DNA of 64,000 nucleotides from DASSJT01 sp963715025 (GCA_963715025.1 CAVQQQ010000001.1:62001-126000), one strand, 5' to 3'; shown: positions 1 through 8,659, counted from the first letter of the stretch. The notes: a model not told the origin generated them from the sequence alone. A program made the numbers and translations.

Positions 1-2
1 CG

Positions 3-2423
3 ACCGAGGCCGTAGCCGCGCTGGAGCCCATCGTGTCACAGGAGCCTTGGCGCGAGCGGGGCGTGGAGCTGCTGGTCTCCGCCCTTGCGCGGGCCGGCCG
101 GGCTGGCCACGCACTTGCCGCCTACGGCCGTTACCGCCAGCAGCTCCGCGACGAGCTGGGTCTGGACCCCTCACCTGCCCTGCAGCGTCTCGAGCAGCAG
201 GTGCTGCGCGGGGAGCTGGGGTCCGGCCAGCCACGGCGAGCGAGCCCACAGCGGCGCCCGCTGCCCGTCCGAGCGACGTCCTTCGTGGGCCGGGAGCAAG
301 AACTCGCGCTCGTCCACAGGGCCTTCGTGCGCGGACGGCTGGTCACCCTGGTCGGCCCCGGCGGCGTAGGCAAGACCCGTCTGGCCCAGCAGGCTGCAGC
401 CGCCGAAGGGTGGGGCTGGTGGGTCGACTTGGCGCCGCTGCGCGATCCCAACGGCGTGCCGCACGCGCTTGCCGAAGCGCTCGACCTCGACATCCAGCCG
501 GGCGCCCCGCTGCTGGACGGCCTGCGGGAATGGGCGCGGGGCACCCGCGGGCTGCTGGTGCTCGACAACTGCGAGCACCTGCTCGGCGCCGTGGGCGGGC
601 TGGCCCAGGAGCTACTGGCGGTTTCCTCCGCGCTTCGGCTCCTGGCCACTAGTCGCGAGCGGCTCGGCGTCGACGGCGAGCAGGTACTCGTCGTTCCGCC
701 CCTTGGTGTGCCGGGGCCGAACGGCGAAGACGCTCACGCTCCCGCTGTCCGGTTGTTCTGCGACCGGGCTCGTGCCGCCGACGCGAACTTTGCGCCCTGG
801 CGCGAGGTCCTGATGCGTGTCGGGGAAGTCTGCCGCGCCCTTGACGGCCTCCCATTGGCCATCGAGCTGGCCGCCGCGCGAATCGGCACCCTGACCGTCG
901 ACGACCTGGCCGACCGGCTCGACCAGCGGTTCGAGCTGCTCCGGGCGGAACGCGGCGGCGACGCGCGCCACGACACCCTTCGGGCGGTCGTCGACTGGTC
1001 CTTTGACCTGCTCACGCCAGAGCACCAACGGCTGTTCCTGCGACTGTCGGTGTTCGCCTCGGCGTTCGACATCGCAGCGGCCGAAAGCGTCGTGGCCGAT
1101 GACGACCTGCCGGCCGGCCGCGTCGCCGACCTGCTGGCCGGTCTGGCTGACCGCTCCATGCTTACCCGTCCCGGCCACACCGGGGTAGGCCGCTACCGGA
1201 TGCTGGAGACCCTGCGCGCCTACGCCGCCGCCCGGCTACCTTTCACCGAGGCCGACCGGTTCCGCCGCGCCCACGCCAATTTCATGGTCGATCTGGCTGA
1301 GCGGGCCGAAGCCGGTCTGTACGGTCCCGATGAGTCGGCCTGGGCCCAACGGCTCGAAACGTGGGTGGACGACCTCCGCGCTGCGTGGAACTGGGCGCGG
1401 GACGCCGGCGAGGTCGACGTCGCAGTACGACTCGTCGCAGCCCTGACCCGGTACGGGTACTGGCGGGTGCGCTCAGACATCCTCCGGTGGGGTGCGTGGG
1501 CGGCAGCGACGGTGCCCAGCCATCCCCGCCTGGCCGTCGCCCAAGCCGCGGCTGCGCACGCCGCATGGATGGACGGCCGTCTCGAACAGGCCTGCGAGCT
1601 CGCACGACAGGGACTGAAGTCCGCAGGAGGGCCGACGGCTCCGGCCGCGGCCGCCCCGCTGGAGGCACTGGGTGACGCCGCACTGCTCAGCGGTGAGCTG
1701 GCAACCGCGCTGGAGGCTTATCGGGGCGTGGCACAGCTGACCGCTCCCGGCGACCTGGCGGGTCTTGCCATCGCCACGGCCAACCAAGCGCTCGTGCTGT
1801 CGTACGCGGGCGACGACCAGGCAGCATGCGCCACGGCCAACCAGGCGGTGAAGGCGGGCCGCGCCTCGGGCAACCCCACCGCCTTCGCCATGGCGCGGTT
1901 CGCCGAGGGCGAGGCGCTGGCCGACCTCGACCCCACCGCCGCCCTCGCGGCCCTGGAGGAGGCACATCATGGCGCTCAGGGCGTCGGCAACCGATACATC
2001 GCCGGCACCGCGCTGACCGCGACCGTGGCGCTTCGCAGCCGGCACGGCCCGCCGGAACCGGCGTTGGCCCTGTTCCGGGACGCCATTGAGCATTGGCGCA
2101 GCAGTCGCAACCGTGGGCTCATCGTGACCACGCTGCGCAACCTGGTGATCCTGCTGGCCCGCACGGGCCGCGACCAGGCGGCCACGTCCTTGGCCGCTAC
2201 CCTCGAGCGACAGGCTGCGAGCAAGTCCTACGGCAGAGAGGCCGCGCGGATCACAACCGCGCTCGGCGCGGTCCGCCAGCGACTGGGGGACGCCGCCTTC
2301 GCCCAGGCGTGGACAGCGGGGTCGGCCAGAACGCTGGACGAGGCGGCCGAGGACGCCGTCCACCTGTTGGACAGCACCACCTTGAACAGCGGCCCCGTGA
2401 GCAGCCGCGTGGACCTGCCATGA
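3..2423 (+). CDS. AfsR/SARP-family transcriptional regulator, 5' truncated by the window edge
   Basis: The reading frame is open from the first bases, so the start and the N-terminal winged-helix DNA-binding domain lie outside the window. The first ~70 residues look like the end of a bacterial transcriptional activator domain (Arg/Leu-rich helices ending in DELGLDPSPALQRLEQQ). A STAND/NB-ARC-like ATPase follows, with Walker A GPGGVGKT encoded near 354 and Walker B GLLVLDNCEH near 550. The C-terminal ~350 residues are Ala/Leu-rich helical repeats resembling TPRs. In the AfsR family such proteins control secondary metabolism or development through ATP-dependent activation; the target here is unknown. 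It is convergent with the phosphatase gene, 45 bp away. Confidence 0.85.
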   Translation, partial: TEAVAALEPIVSQEPWRERGVELLVSALARAGRAGHALAAYGRYRQQLRDELGLDPSPALQRLEQQVLRGELGSGQPRRASPQRRPLPVRATSFVGREQELALVHRAFVRGRLVTLVGPGGVGKTRLAQQAAAAEGWGWWVDLAPLRDPNGVPHALAEALDLDIQPGAPLLDGLREWARGTRGLLVLDNCEHLLGAVGGLAQELLAVSSALRLLATSRERLGVDGEQVLVVPPLGVPGPNGEDAHAPAVRLFCDRARAADANFAPWREVLMRVGEVCRALDGLPLAIELAAARIGTLTVDDLADRLDQRFELLRAERGGDARHDTLRAVVDWSFDLLTPEHQRLFLRLSVFASAFDIAAAESVVADDDLPAGRVADLLAGLADRSMLTRPGHTGVGRYRMLETLRAYAAARLPFTEADRFRRAHANFMVDLAERAEAGLYGPDESAWAQRLETWVDDLRAAWNWARDAGEVDVAVRLVAALTRYGYWRVRSDILRWGAWAAATVPSHPRLAVAQAAAAHAAWMDGRLEQACELARQGLKSAGGPTAPAAAAPLEALGDAALLSGELATALEAYRGVAQLTAPGDLAGLAIATANQALVLSYAGDDQAACATANQAVKAGRASGNPTAFAMARFAEGEALADLDPTAALAALEEAHHGAQGVGNRYIAGTALTATVALRSRHGPPEPALALFRDAIEHWRSSRNRGLIVTTLRNLVILLARTGRDQAATSLAATLERQAASKSYGREAARITTALGAVRQRLGDAAFAQAWTAGSARTLDEAAEDAVHLLDSTTLNSGPVSSRVDLP

Positions 2424-2468
2424 CGGCGCGGGAACCTGCCGAGGACGGCACCAGGCAGCAGGACACGG

Positions 2469-3137
2469 TCAGGCGGAGGCGTTCCAGGTCTGGATGCGCC
2501 AGCCCCGGTCACCCTCCACCAGCTCCGCCCAGTGACAGTTGCCGAGCCCAGACAGGGACCGCCAGGCCAGGTTCTGGTCGAGCCCGACCAGCTCGGCGAC
2601 GATGGCCCGCCCTGCAACGCCATGGGTGGCGATGACGGCGCACTCCCCCGCGCCCAGCTCGCCGAGCAGGTCGACCAGCGCCTCGCGCACGCGGTCGGCG
2701 ACATCCGCCACCGACTCGCCGCTGCCGCCGCGGCGGAAGTCCTCGCCTCGCAGCAGCCGGTCCTGGTCCTCGGGGTACCTCTCGCGCACCTCGGCGGCCG
2801 TCATGCCAGACCACTCCCCCGCGTGGATCTCGCGCCAGCGCTCGTCGAAGGCGATCGGGACGCCGCACACGTCGGCGACGTCCTGGCCGGTCAGAGCCGC
2901 ACGCTTGAGGTCGGAGGCCACCACCCGAGAGGGCCGCAGCGCCTCGAGCGCCCGGGCGGCCGCCTTCGCCTGCAGGTGACCGCGTTCGGACAGGTCGCTG
3001 TCGAGCTGCCCCTGCCAGATGCCCTTGGCGTTGTGGTCGGTCTCGCCGTGGCGCAGCACGATGAGCCGCCGCGGCGGCCGGCGGCCGGACCCTCGAGCCT
3101 CGGAATGCCCACCCGTCGCCTCGGTCACGCTGCTCAC
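2469..3137 (-). CDS. Histidine phosphatase (phosphoglycerate-mutase-like)
   Basis: The 222-residue protein carries the histidine phosphatase signature LRHGETDHN near residues 28-36, with the phospho-accepting His in RHG. The second conserved His is in ATHGVAGR near residue 170. The start is GTG at 3137; its GTGA overlaps the rsfS stop, implying translational coupling. The order nadD-rsfS-phosphatase matches mycobacteria, where the phosphatase is the glucosyl-3-phosphoglycerate phosphatase GpgP of methylglucose lipopolysaccharide synthesis. Whether that substrate applies here is inference from position; a general phosphoglycerate-mutase-like phosphatase is equally possible. The N-terminal ~22 residues are an Arg/Gly-rich, probably disordered tail. 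Confidence 0.85.
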   Translation of the reverse strand: MSSVTEATGGHSEARGSGRRPPRRLIVLRHGETDHNAKGIWQGQLDSDLSERGHLQAKAAARALEALRPSRVVASDLKRAALTGQDVADVCGVPIAFDERWREIHAGEWSGMTAAEVRERYPEDQDRLLRGEDFRRGGSGESVADVADRVREALVDLLGELGAGECAVIATHGVAGRAIVAELVGLDQNLAWRSLSGLGNCHWAELVEGDRGWRIQTWNASA

Positions 3138-3508
3138 GCCTCCCGGCGCTTGACCACGCCGAGGTCGATTTCGGGGCAGTCCTTCCAGAGTCGCTCGAGC
3201 TCGTAGAAATCCCGCTCCTCGTCGTGCTGCACGTGCACCACCAGGTCGGAGAAGTCGAGCAGCACCCAGCGGCCGTCGCGCTCCCCCTCCCGGCGCACCG
3301 GTTTGGCACCGGCCTGACGCATCTTGTCCTCGACCTCGTCGACGATGGCGCCGACCTGCCGCTCATTGGAGGCCGACACGATGAGGAAGATGTCAGTCAG
3401 AGCGAGCTGCTCGCTGACGTCGATGCCGACGATGCTGGTGGCCAGTTTGTCCTCGGCCGCGCGGGCGGCCACTCGGGCCAGCTCGATGGCGCGATCGGTT
3501 GCGGGCAC
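3134..3508 (-). CDS. rsfS: Ribosomal silencing factor RsfS
   Basis: This 124-residue protein of the RsfS/YbeB/Iojap family binds ribosomal protein uL14 and blocks subunit joining under nutrient limitation. Visible family features are the N-terminal helix followed by LATSIVGIDVSEQLALTDIF, the SASNERQV loop, and WVLLDFSDLVVHV near residues 80-92. The frame is open further upstream, but the GTG at 3508 is preceded by AGGAG at a good distance, and the upstream residues overlap nadD and look non-coding. It sits 7 bp after nadD and overlaps the phosphatase start by 4 bp, as in many actinobacterial nadD operons. Confidence 0.92.
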   Translation of the reverse strand: MPATDRAIELARVAARAAEDKLATSIVGIDVSEQLALTDIFLIVSASNERQVGAIVDEVEDKMRQAGAKPVRREGERDGRWVLLDFSDLVVHVQHDEERDFYELERLWKDCPEIDLGVVKRREA

Positions 3509-3515
3509 TGCTCTC

Positions 3516-4139
3516 CTACGGGTGTGGCCGCACGCCGAGGTGGACGGCGCCGGAAGGCGACGGCACGGCATACAGGCTGTATTTGTTGATGTACTGGACG
3601 ACTCCGTCGGGCACGAGGTACCAGACCGGCTCGCCGCGGACGACACGTTCCCGGCAGTCGGTGGAGCTGATCGCCATGGCGGGCACTTCCTGAAGGGTCA
3701 CGCGGTCCACGGGCAGGCCCTTGTCGGAGAGCACGTGGCCGGGTCGGGTCACCCCGATGAAGTGGGCGAGGCTGAACAGTTCGTCGGCGTCCTTCCACGA
3801 CAGGATCTGCGCGAGCGCGTCCGCGCCGGTGATGAAGAACATCTCATCATCAGGGCGCTCGGTGCGCAGGTCTCGCAGCGTGTCGATCGTATATGTGGGG
3901 CCCTCTCGGTCAATGTCGACTCGGCTCACGGTGAAGCGAGGGTTGGATGCCGTCGCGATGACAGTCATGAGGTAGCGGTGCTCGGCGGGACTCACCTCGC
4001 GGCTGGACTTCTGCCAGGGCTCGCCGGTGGGGACGAACACAACCTCGTCGAGGTCGTACAGCGCCTGGACCTCGCTCGCGGCGACCAGGTGGCCATGGTG
4101 GATCGGGTCGAAGGTGCCACCCATGACGCCGAGGCGCAT
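3516..4139 (-). CDS. nadD: Nicotinate-nucleotide adenylyltransferase
   Basis: The 207-residue enzyme adenylates nicotinate mononucleotide to deamido-NAD in NAD synthesis. It opens with MRLGVMGGTFDPIHHGH, giving the GGTFDPIHxGH nucleotidyltransferase motif within residues 7-17, and the second signature ISSTDCRERV appears near residue 165 (ISSTxIR in most homologues). The start chosen is the ATG at 4139 directly before that motif; the 35 extra codons upstream are Arg-rich and overlap the preceding small gene. It follows that membrane-protein gene by 2 bp and is probably co-transcribed with rsfS and the phosphatase. Confidence 0.94.
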   Translation of the reverse strand: MRLGVMGGTFDPIHHGHLVAASEVQALYDLDEVVFVPTGEPWQKSSREVSPAEHRYLMTVIATASNPRFTVSRVDIDREGPTYTIDTLRDLRTERPDDEMFFITGADALAQILSWKDADELFSLAHFIGVTRPGHVLSDKGLPVDRVTLQEVPAMAISSTDCRERVVRGEPVWYLVPDGVVQYINKYSLYAVPSPSGAVHLGVRPHP

Positions 4140-4141
4140 GG

Positions 4142-4360
4142 TCAGTGGTGGCCGTACCCGTCGGTGTCGCCGGAACCGTGGCTGCCGCGCCCACCGCGCT
4201 GACCCGGAGCGCGGACCTTGCTGGCCGTGTGGCGGAAACTCCACGTCACGGCCAGCAGCAGCCCGAAGGCGGCCAGGGCCAGCACCCCGTACATCGCGGG
4301 ATCCATGGGGAGCTCACGCAGCTGCTCCCCGCCTTGGGCCACAACCAGAGACATCGACAT
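4142..4360 (-). CDS. Small single-pass membrane protein upstream of nadD
   Basis: This 72-residue protein has one predicted membrane helix (MYGVLALAAFGLLLAVTWSF, residues ~23-42) followed by a basic segment and a Gly/His-rich tail ending DGYGHH. I know no function. Small membrane proteins are common immediately before nadD in related actinobacteria, and the 2-bp gap to nadD suggests co-translation. Two in-frame ATGs (residues 1 and 3) could serve as the start. The His-rich end could bind metal, but nothing else supports this. Confidence 0.7.
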   Translation of the reverse strand: MSMSLVVAQGGEQLRELPMDPAMYGVLALAAFGLLLAVTWSFRHTASKVRAPGQRGGRGSHGSGDTDGYGHH

Positions 4361-4426
4361 ACGTCCAGCCTACCCGCCGAAGCAGCCGTTCCGGTCAGCG
4401 ACGTGTTCGGCTCCACGGCGGTTGCG

Positions 4427-4546
4427 TTGTCCACCAGTTTTGTGCACAGCGCTGTGCACAAAGGACCTTTCGAGCGGGCTCGCCTGTGGACGAGCATGTG
4501 GGAAATCGGTGGACGAAAATTTGTTCCCGAAACCCCTTGTGGACCA
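4427..4546. promoter_or_regulatory. Cluster of DnaA-box-like 9-mers around a 24-bp perfect palindrome
   Basis: Compared with the high-GC Gram-positive DnaA box TTGTCCACA, near matches (8 of 9) occur at 4427 (TTGTCCACC), 4440 and, reversed, 4453 (TTGTGCACA), 4485 reversed (TCGTCCACA) and 4538 reversed (TGGTCCACA). Weaker ones occur at 4497 and 4508. Positions 4439-4462 form a perfect palindrome with arms TTTGTGCACAGC. The stretch around 4513-4530 is locally AT-rich. It could be a DnaA-titrating or secondary DnaA-binding region, or an operator for another regulator. No dnaA or dnaN is present, so calling it oriC is not supported. Confidence 0.45.
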
Positions 4547-5042
4547 AAGAGATCGCAGCGTAAACATCTGCCTACGCACTTCGCGGAAGGTTCGGCCGGG
4601 GAAACCCGAAGGGACCCGAAGCGGGGCCAGGTCAGCCGGATAACGGCACGACACTTCGAGCGGTTCGCCGCGCGAAGTCCGGGATTTCGATCCCGGCCCG
4701 TGGGCGACGCCACGGTGGGAGCGCTGAGACCCCAGGCCTGGGGCTGCACACTGGTCGGCTCGCCGGCCAGGGCCACCGTCGCAGTGGCAGTCGCGGCCAC
4801 CGGTTCGCCGGTGGCGGACGAGCAGCCGCATAGGGAGACGCGCGGTCCTCCGCTCGCCCCCCGAAGCGGGAGGCGGTATGCCGGGTTCGCCCGTCAGCTG
4901 CCACCCGCACCCCTGCGGGATGCAGGCCAGGCCCTCGGGCCGACCACGAGCTGACTGGGACCGCGCACTGCGCGGACCGGTCCAGATCCAGGTCAGGTCA
5001 ACGCACACCGCAGCGCGAGAGGCGGGTCCGCTTGTCGGACCC

Positions 5043-5141
5043 GCGGATCGCACCCGCGAGAGGCGGGCCTGGCAACAGGTCTGCGGATCGCACCCGCGAG
5101 AGGCGGGCCTGGCAACAGGTCTGCGGATCGCACCCGCGAGG
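5043..5141. repeat. 40-bp tandem direct repeat, about 2.5 copies
   Basis: Units start at 5043, 5083 and 5123. The first two are identical over 40 bp (GCGGATCGCACCCGCGAGAG then GCGGGCCTGGCAACAGGTCT); the third diverges after 18 bp. A related fragment, GCGAGAGGCGGGTCCGC, precedes them near 5015, and a 9-bp-stem hairpin (5022-5044) abuts the first unit. The units are contiguous with no unique spacers, so this is not a CRISPR array. Confidence 0.85.
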
Positions 5142-5280
5142 AGTGGGCGTCAGACCCTCGGGTCCGGCGGCCACTCGTCGCAGCGCATGAATCGGAGCCA
5201 GTGCTTCTACGCCGGCACCGGACATGCGCGCGCGGGCCAGTGGAGCAGCTCCTTCGGGATTTGTTCCGCACGACCCGCAG

Positions 5281-5313
5281 AGGGCCCCTCGAACTCATAC
5301 TTCGAGGGGCCCT
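5281..5313. terminator. Strong inverted repeat, terminator-like
   Basis: A perfect 13-bp stem AGGGCCCCTCGAA / TTCGAGGGGCCCT encloses the 7-nt loop CTCATAC. No long T tract follows, as is common in high-GC actinobacteria. It lies 124 bp before the glycosyltransferase start and may end transcription entering from either side. Confidence 0.65.
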
Positions 5314-5436
5314 CACCTTTGGCCGCTGTCCTCTGGGCAGCGAGGCTGCCCCGGCAGGGCTCTGTGGCGGATCGCTCGCAAGGCGGTCCCCCTTCCATCT
5401 GCAGCGGTGACCCGCGCGCCCCGTACGCTGGTCCGC

Positions 5437-6474
5437 ATGGCGCCGGAGCTCAGCATCGTCATCCCGATGTTCAACGAGGAGGCCGTCCTCCCTCTCCTCG
5501 TCGAGCGGCTTCGCCCGGTCGCCGACAGCCTCGGCACGAGCTACGAAGTGGTCGCGGTCGACGACGGTAGCCGCGATGACACCCCGCTCCACCTCCAGCG
5601 TCAGCGCCGCGAATGGCCGCAACTGCGCGTCGTGCGCCTTCGCGCCAATGCCGGCCACCAGGCTGCCATCTCGGCGGGGCTGATGAGCGCTCGAGGCGAT
5701 TACGCCGTCACGCTGGACGCAGATCTGCAGGACCCGCCCGAGGTCATCACCGAGATGCTGCACAAGGCCAAGAGCGAGGGGGCGGACGTCGTCTATGGCG
5801 TACGCCACGACCGCTCCAGCGACACCGCCTTCAAGCGTCTGAGCGCACACGTCTTCTACCGGGGGATCCGGATGCTGTCACGGACCTCGGCCCCGGCCCA
5901 TGCCGGCGACTTCCGGCTCATGTCGCGGGCCACCATCGACGCCGTCAACGCCCTCCCTGACCACAACCGAGTGCTGCGCCTCGTGGTTCCAGCCCTCGGT
6001 TTTCCCTCGGCGTCCATCGGCTACCGCCGAGAGGAGCGGGCCGCCGGCCGGTCCAAGTATCCCCTCGGCAAGATGATCCGTCTCTCGGTCGACAGCGTCA
6101 CCGGCTTCTCGATCGCCCCGCTGCGCGCCGCCACCTGGCTGGGCCTCTGCGGCGGTGCGGGTGCCATTGCGCTGCTGGTCTACGCCCTCGCGGCTCGGGC
6201 ACTGGGCCACACCCTGCCCGGCTGGACCTCGACCGTGGTCGCCGTGGCCGCCATGGGGGCCGTTCAGCTCCTGTGCCTCGGCATCCTCGGTGAATACGTA
6301 GGACGGATGTACTCCCACATGCAGGGACGTCCCGCCTACTTCATCGCCTACGACTCGCTCGACGACACCCCGTCTGCCGGCACAGCCCAGGGGCCGGGAG
6401 CCGGCAGGCATACCTCTCCCATGCCGGCCGATGAGACCGCGCCTACGGTTTCCGGGCCCGCACGAAAAGGGTGA
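5437..6474 (+). CDS. Family 2 glycosyltransferase, GtrB/DPM1-like
   Basis: The 345-residue protein has an N-terminal GT-A domain: LSIVIPMFNEEAVL at residues ~5-18, the nucleotide-sugar motif VVAVDDGSRDDT near 40-51, and DADLQDP near 95-101, which supplies the catalytic metal-binding Asp residues. Two C-terminal membrane helices follow (~residues 230-255 and 265-290). This is the architecture of polyprenyl-phosphate sugar transferases (GtrB, DpmA, ArnC), which load a sugar onto a lipid carrier at the membrane. The ATG at 5437 is chosen because it directly precedes the GT2 fold; the longer open frame reads through the terminator hairpin. Its 3' end overlaps the convergent methyltransferase by 32 bp. 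Confidence 0.9.
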   Translation: MAPELSIVIPMFNEEAVLPLLVERLRPVADSLGTSYEVVAVDDGSRDDTPLHLQRQRREWPQLRVVRLRANAGHQAAISAGLMSARGDYAVTLDADLQDPPEVITEMLHKAKSEGADVVYGVRHDRSSDTAFKRLSAHVFYRGIRMLSRTSAPAHAGDFRLMSRATIDAVNALPDHNRVLRLVVPALGFPSASIGYRREERAAGRSKYPLGKMIRLSVDSVTGFSIAPLRAATWLGLCGGAGAIALLVYALAARALGHTLPGWTSTVVAVAAMGAVQLLCLGILGEYVGRMYSHMQGRPAYFIAYDSLDDTPSAGTAQGPGAGRHTSPMPADETAPTVSGPARKG

Positions 6475-7135
6475 CGCCCGGAAGCCGTTTCACGGGCAGG
6501 TAGCGCTCAACGGTCACGATCGCGCGCAGTCCGAGGTTGACGGCAGGGCTCAGCTCCTCAAGGTCGCTACCTGAGCTCTTGCGTCTGCGCATCCTCACCG
6601 CAGGCCGCAGGAGGACGTTCCACGACGTCATGGCCTCGATGACGAACCCTCCATCGACAAGCAGGTCCTCGAGGGTCTTGCGGGTGTAGCGGCGCACGTG
6701 GTCGACAGCGACGTCGTGCTCCGACCACAGCTTGGGGTCGCACGGAACCGCCACCAGAAAGATCCCCCCGGGGCGCAGGGCGCGGTAGATGTCGTCGACA
6801 CAGGCGTCGTCGTTGACCAGGTGCTCCAGCACGTCGAAGGCGACCACGAGCTCGAGCGACTCCGACGCCACAGGAAGAAGCGTCGCGTCGGCCCGCAGGA
6901 CCGGCAGTCCGCGCTCGGCGGCGACCTGGGCGCCCTCGGCGCCGTACTCCAGCGCCGCTGCGCGCCAGCCGGCGTCGCGCAGGACGCGGGTGTTGCCGCC
7001 CCCGGCCGCGCCCACGTCGAGGGCCCGGCCCGGGGACAGCGACCGGATCATGTTCGTCAGGAGGTGGCGGCGCTCGGCATACCACCAGTGGGTGTCTTCC
7101 AGCGCCGCGAGCTTGCGGACCTCAGTGCCTTCCAC
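6443..7135 (-). CDS. Class I SAM-dependent methyltransferase
   Basis: The 230-residue protein has a Methyltransf_11/23-type Rossmann core: motif I ALDVGAAGGGNT near residues 38-49, an acidic loop around AALEYGAEG, and post-I residues VVAFDVLEHL near 96-105. An N-terminal HWWYAERR segment is common in methyltransferases beside sugar-transfer genes. The substrate is unknown. It faces the GtrB-like glycosyltransferase convergently, sharing 32 bp. The pair may modify a glycan or lipid-linked sugar, but that rests only on position. Confidence 0.85.
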   Translation of the reverse strand: MEGTEVRKLAALEDTHWWYAERRHLLTNMIRSLSPGRALDVGAAGGGNTRVLRDAGWRAAALEYGAEGAQVAAERGLPVLRADATLLPVASESLELVVAFDVLEHLVNDDACVDDIYRALRPGGIFLVAVPCDPKLWSEHDVAVDHVRRYTRKTLEDLLVDGGFVIEAMTSWNVLLRPAVRMRRRKSSGSDLEELSPAVNLGLRAIVTVERYLPVKRLPGVTLFVRARKP

Positions 7136-7246
7136 GGCGGGTCATCCTGCCATGCGGGCAGCCCTGGTGACGGAAGGACCCATCACTGACGCGTGCGCAT
7201 GGTGCGCGGCCATGGGATCCGCACCGCTGGCATACCGCCGCGGTGT

Positions 7247-8527
7247 TCAGGAGCGGACCTGGCCGTCACCCTCCACGATCCACTTCGTGGTGGTCAGCTC
7301 GGGCAGGGCCATCGGGCCCCGCGCGTGCAGCTTCTGGGTCGAGATCCCGATCTCCGCGCCGAACCCGAACTCGCCGCCGTCGGTGAACCGCGTCGAGGCG
7401 TTGACCATCACCGCCGCCGCGTCGATCTCGCTGGTGAAGCGCCGTGCCGCGGCTCGGTCCTCCGTGACGATGGCTTCCGTGTGGCCCGAGCCGTAGGTGC
7501 GGATGTGGTCGAGGGCGGCGTCGAGGTTGGGCACGACCCGCACGGCCATCTCCAGGGCGAGGTACTCGGTGGCGTAGTCCGCTTCGGTCGCGGCCTGGTG
7601 GGGCACGCCGGCGGCGTCCGCAGCTGTCCCGGAGCGCTCGTCCGTGTGCAGGGCCACCCCGGCTCCTGACAGCTCGGCAAGAGCCTTGGGGAGGAAGGCG
7701 TCGGCCACGTCCTGGTGGACCAGCAGCGACTCGGCAGCGTTGCAGACGCTGGGTCGATGCGTCTTGGCGTTGACGGTGATCGCGAGCGCCTTGTCGAGGT
7801 CGGCCCCAGCGTCGATGTAGACGTGGCAGTTGCCCACCCCGGTCTCGATGACGGGCACCGTCGACTCGGTGACCACGGTCTGGATCAGGCTTGCGCCGCC
7901 ACGCGGGATGAGCAGGTCGACCCTGCCCCGCGCCGTCATGAGCGCCCGCACCGCGTCGTGACCGCCCTCGAGGAGGCTGACCGCATCCGCGGGCAGCCCC
8001 TGGGCCTCCAGCGCGCGGCGAAGGACGTCGACGAGCGCCCGGTTGGTGGATGCCGCCGCCGAGCCGCCGCGCAGGATGACCGCGTTGCCGCTCTTGAGGC
8101 CCAGTGCGGCTGCGTCGACAGTGACATTGGGCCGCGCCTCGTAGATCATGCCGATGACGCCCATGGGCACGCGGACCTGCCGGATCTGGAGACCGTTCGG
8201 CAGAGTCGACCCGCGCATGACCTCGCCCACGGGGTCGGGCAGGGCGGCGATATCGCGCAGGGCGGCCGCCACGGCCGCGACGCGGATCTCGTCGAGGGTA
8301 AGGCGGTCGAGGAGCGCCTGCGCCATCCCCGACTCGCGGCCGCTCTCGAGGTCTTCGGCGTTGGCCGCGACGATGCGGTCAGTGGCCGCGACCAGCGCAT
8401 CGGCCATCGCGTGCAGAGCGGCATCCTTGTCAGCGCGCGACAGCAGCGCCATGCGCCGCGAGGCTGCGCGCGCGGCGTCGGCCAGCTGCGCCACCTGGCT
8501 CACGGCGGCAGGATCGATGAAGGACAT
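7247..8527 (-). CDS. proA: Gamma-glutamyl phosphate reductase
   Basis: The 426-residue NADPH-dependent enzyme reduces gamma-glutamyl phosphate to glutamate semialdehyde, the second step of proline synthesis. The active-site Cys is in NAKTHRPSVCNAAESLL near residue 260, and the nucleotide-binding region includes VPMGVIGMIYEARPNVT near 110-126. Start is the ATG at 8527; the frame is open further upstream, but that part is antisense to pdxY. proA is separated from proB by the oppositely oriented pdxY, an unusual break of the obg-proB-proA order. Confidence 0.95.
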   Translation of the reverse strand: MSFIDPAAVSQVAQLADAARAASRRMALLSRADKDAALHAMADALVAATDRIVAANAEDLESGRESGMAQALLDRLTLDEIRVAAVAAALRDIAALPDPVGEVMRGSTLPNGLQIRQVRVPMGVIGMIYEARPNVTVDAAALGLKSGNAVILRGGSAAASTNRALVDVLRRALEAQGLPADAVSLLEGGHDAVRALMTARGRVDLLIPRGGASLIQTVVTESTVPVIETGVGNCHVYIDAGADLDKALAITVNAKTHRPSVCNAAESLLVHQDVADAFLPKALAELSGAGVALHTDERSGTAADAAGVPHQAATEADYATEYLALEMAVRVVPNLDAALDHIRTYGSGHTEAIVTEDRAAARRFTSEIDAAAVMVNASTRFTDGGEFGFGAEIGISTQKLHARGPMALPELTTTKWIVEGDGQVRS

Positions 8528-8659
8528 GACCCAAGGGTATGCCGGGCGCTCACCCCTCGAGACCATGGTTCCGTTCCGCGGACCATCCGCAAAGGTGAGC
8601 TCGCCCGCAGACCGGGGCACCCGGCATACCAGCCGCCACCGGGCTGGTTGAATCGGGCG

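Larger units (their letters stand above)
4361..5436. other. 1.08-kb gene-free interval with a DnaA-box-like cluster, tandem repeats and a terminator
   Basis: I find no convincing gene here on either strand. The frames that are open look like GC-skew artefacts without ribosome-binding sites or recognisable families. The interval holds, from left to right, a cluster of DnaA-box-like 9-mers (4427-4546), one GGTATGCCG copy (4875), a hairpin (5022-5044), 40-bp tandem repeats (5043-5141) and a strong inverted repeat (5281-5313). It separates nadD from the glycosyltransferase gene, where many actinobacteria have proA directly upstream of nadD. Confidence 0.7.

Noticed and set aside
4427..4546. Calling this region the chromosomal origin
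   Set aside because: No dnaA, dnaN, recF, rnpA or rpmH gene flanks it and the boxes are imperfect, so only a DnaA-box-like cluster is claimed.
4680..4710. tRNA T-arm-like sequence (CCGGGATTTCGATCCCGG)
   Set aside because: The loop is 6 nt instead of 7, and no acceptor, D or anticodon stems can be drawn around it.
4145..4954. Plus-strand open frame of ~270 codons across the gene-free interval
   Set aside because: It starts antisense to the small membrane protein gene, has no ribosome-binding site or known domain and runs through the DnaA-box-like cluster.
5043..5141. Possible CRISPR array
   Set aside because: The 40-bp units are contiguous tandem copies without unique spacers, and no cas genes are present.
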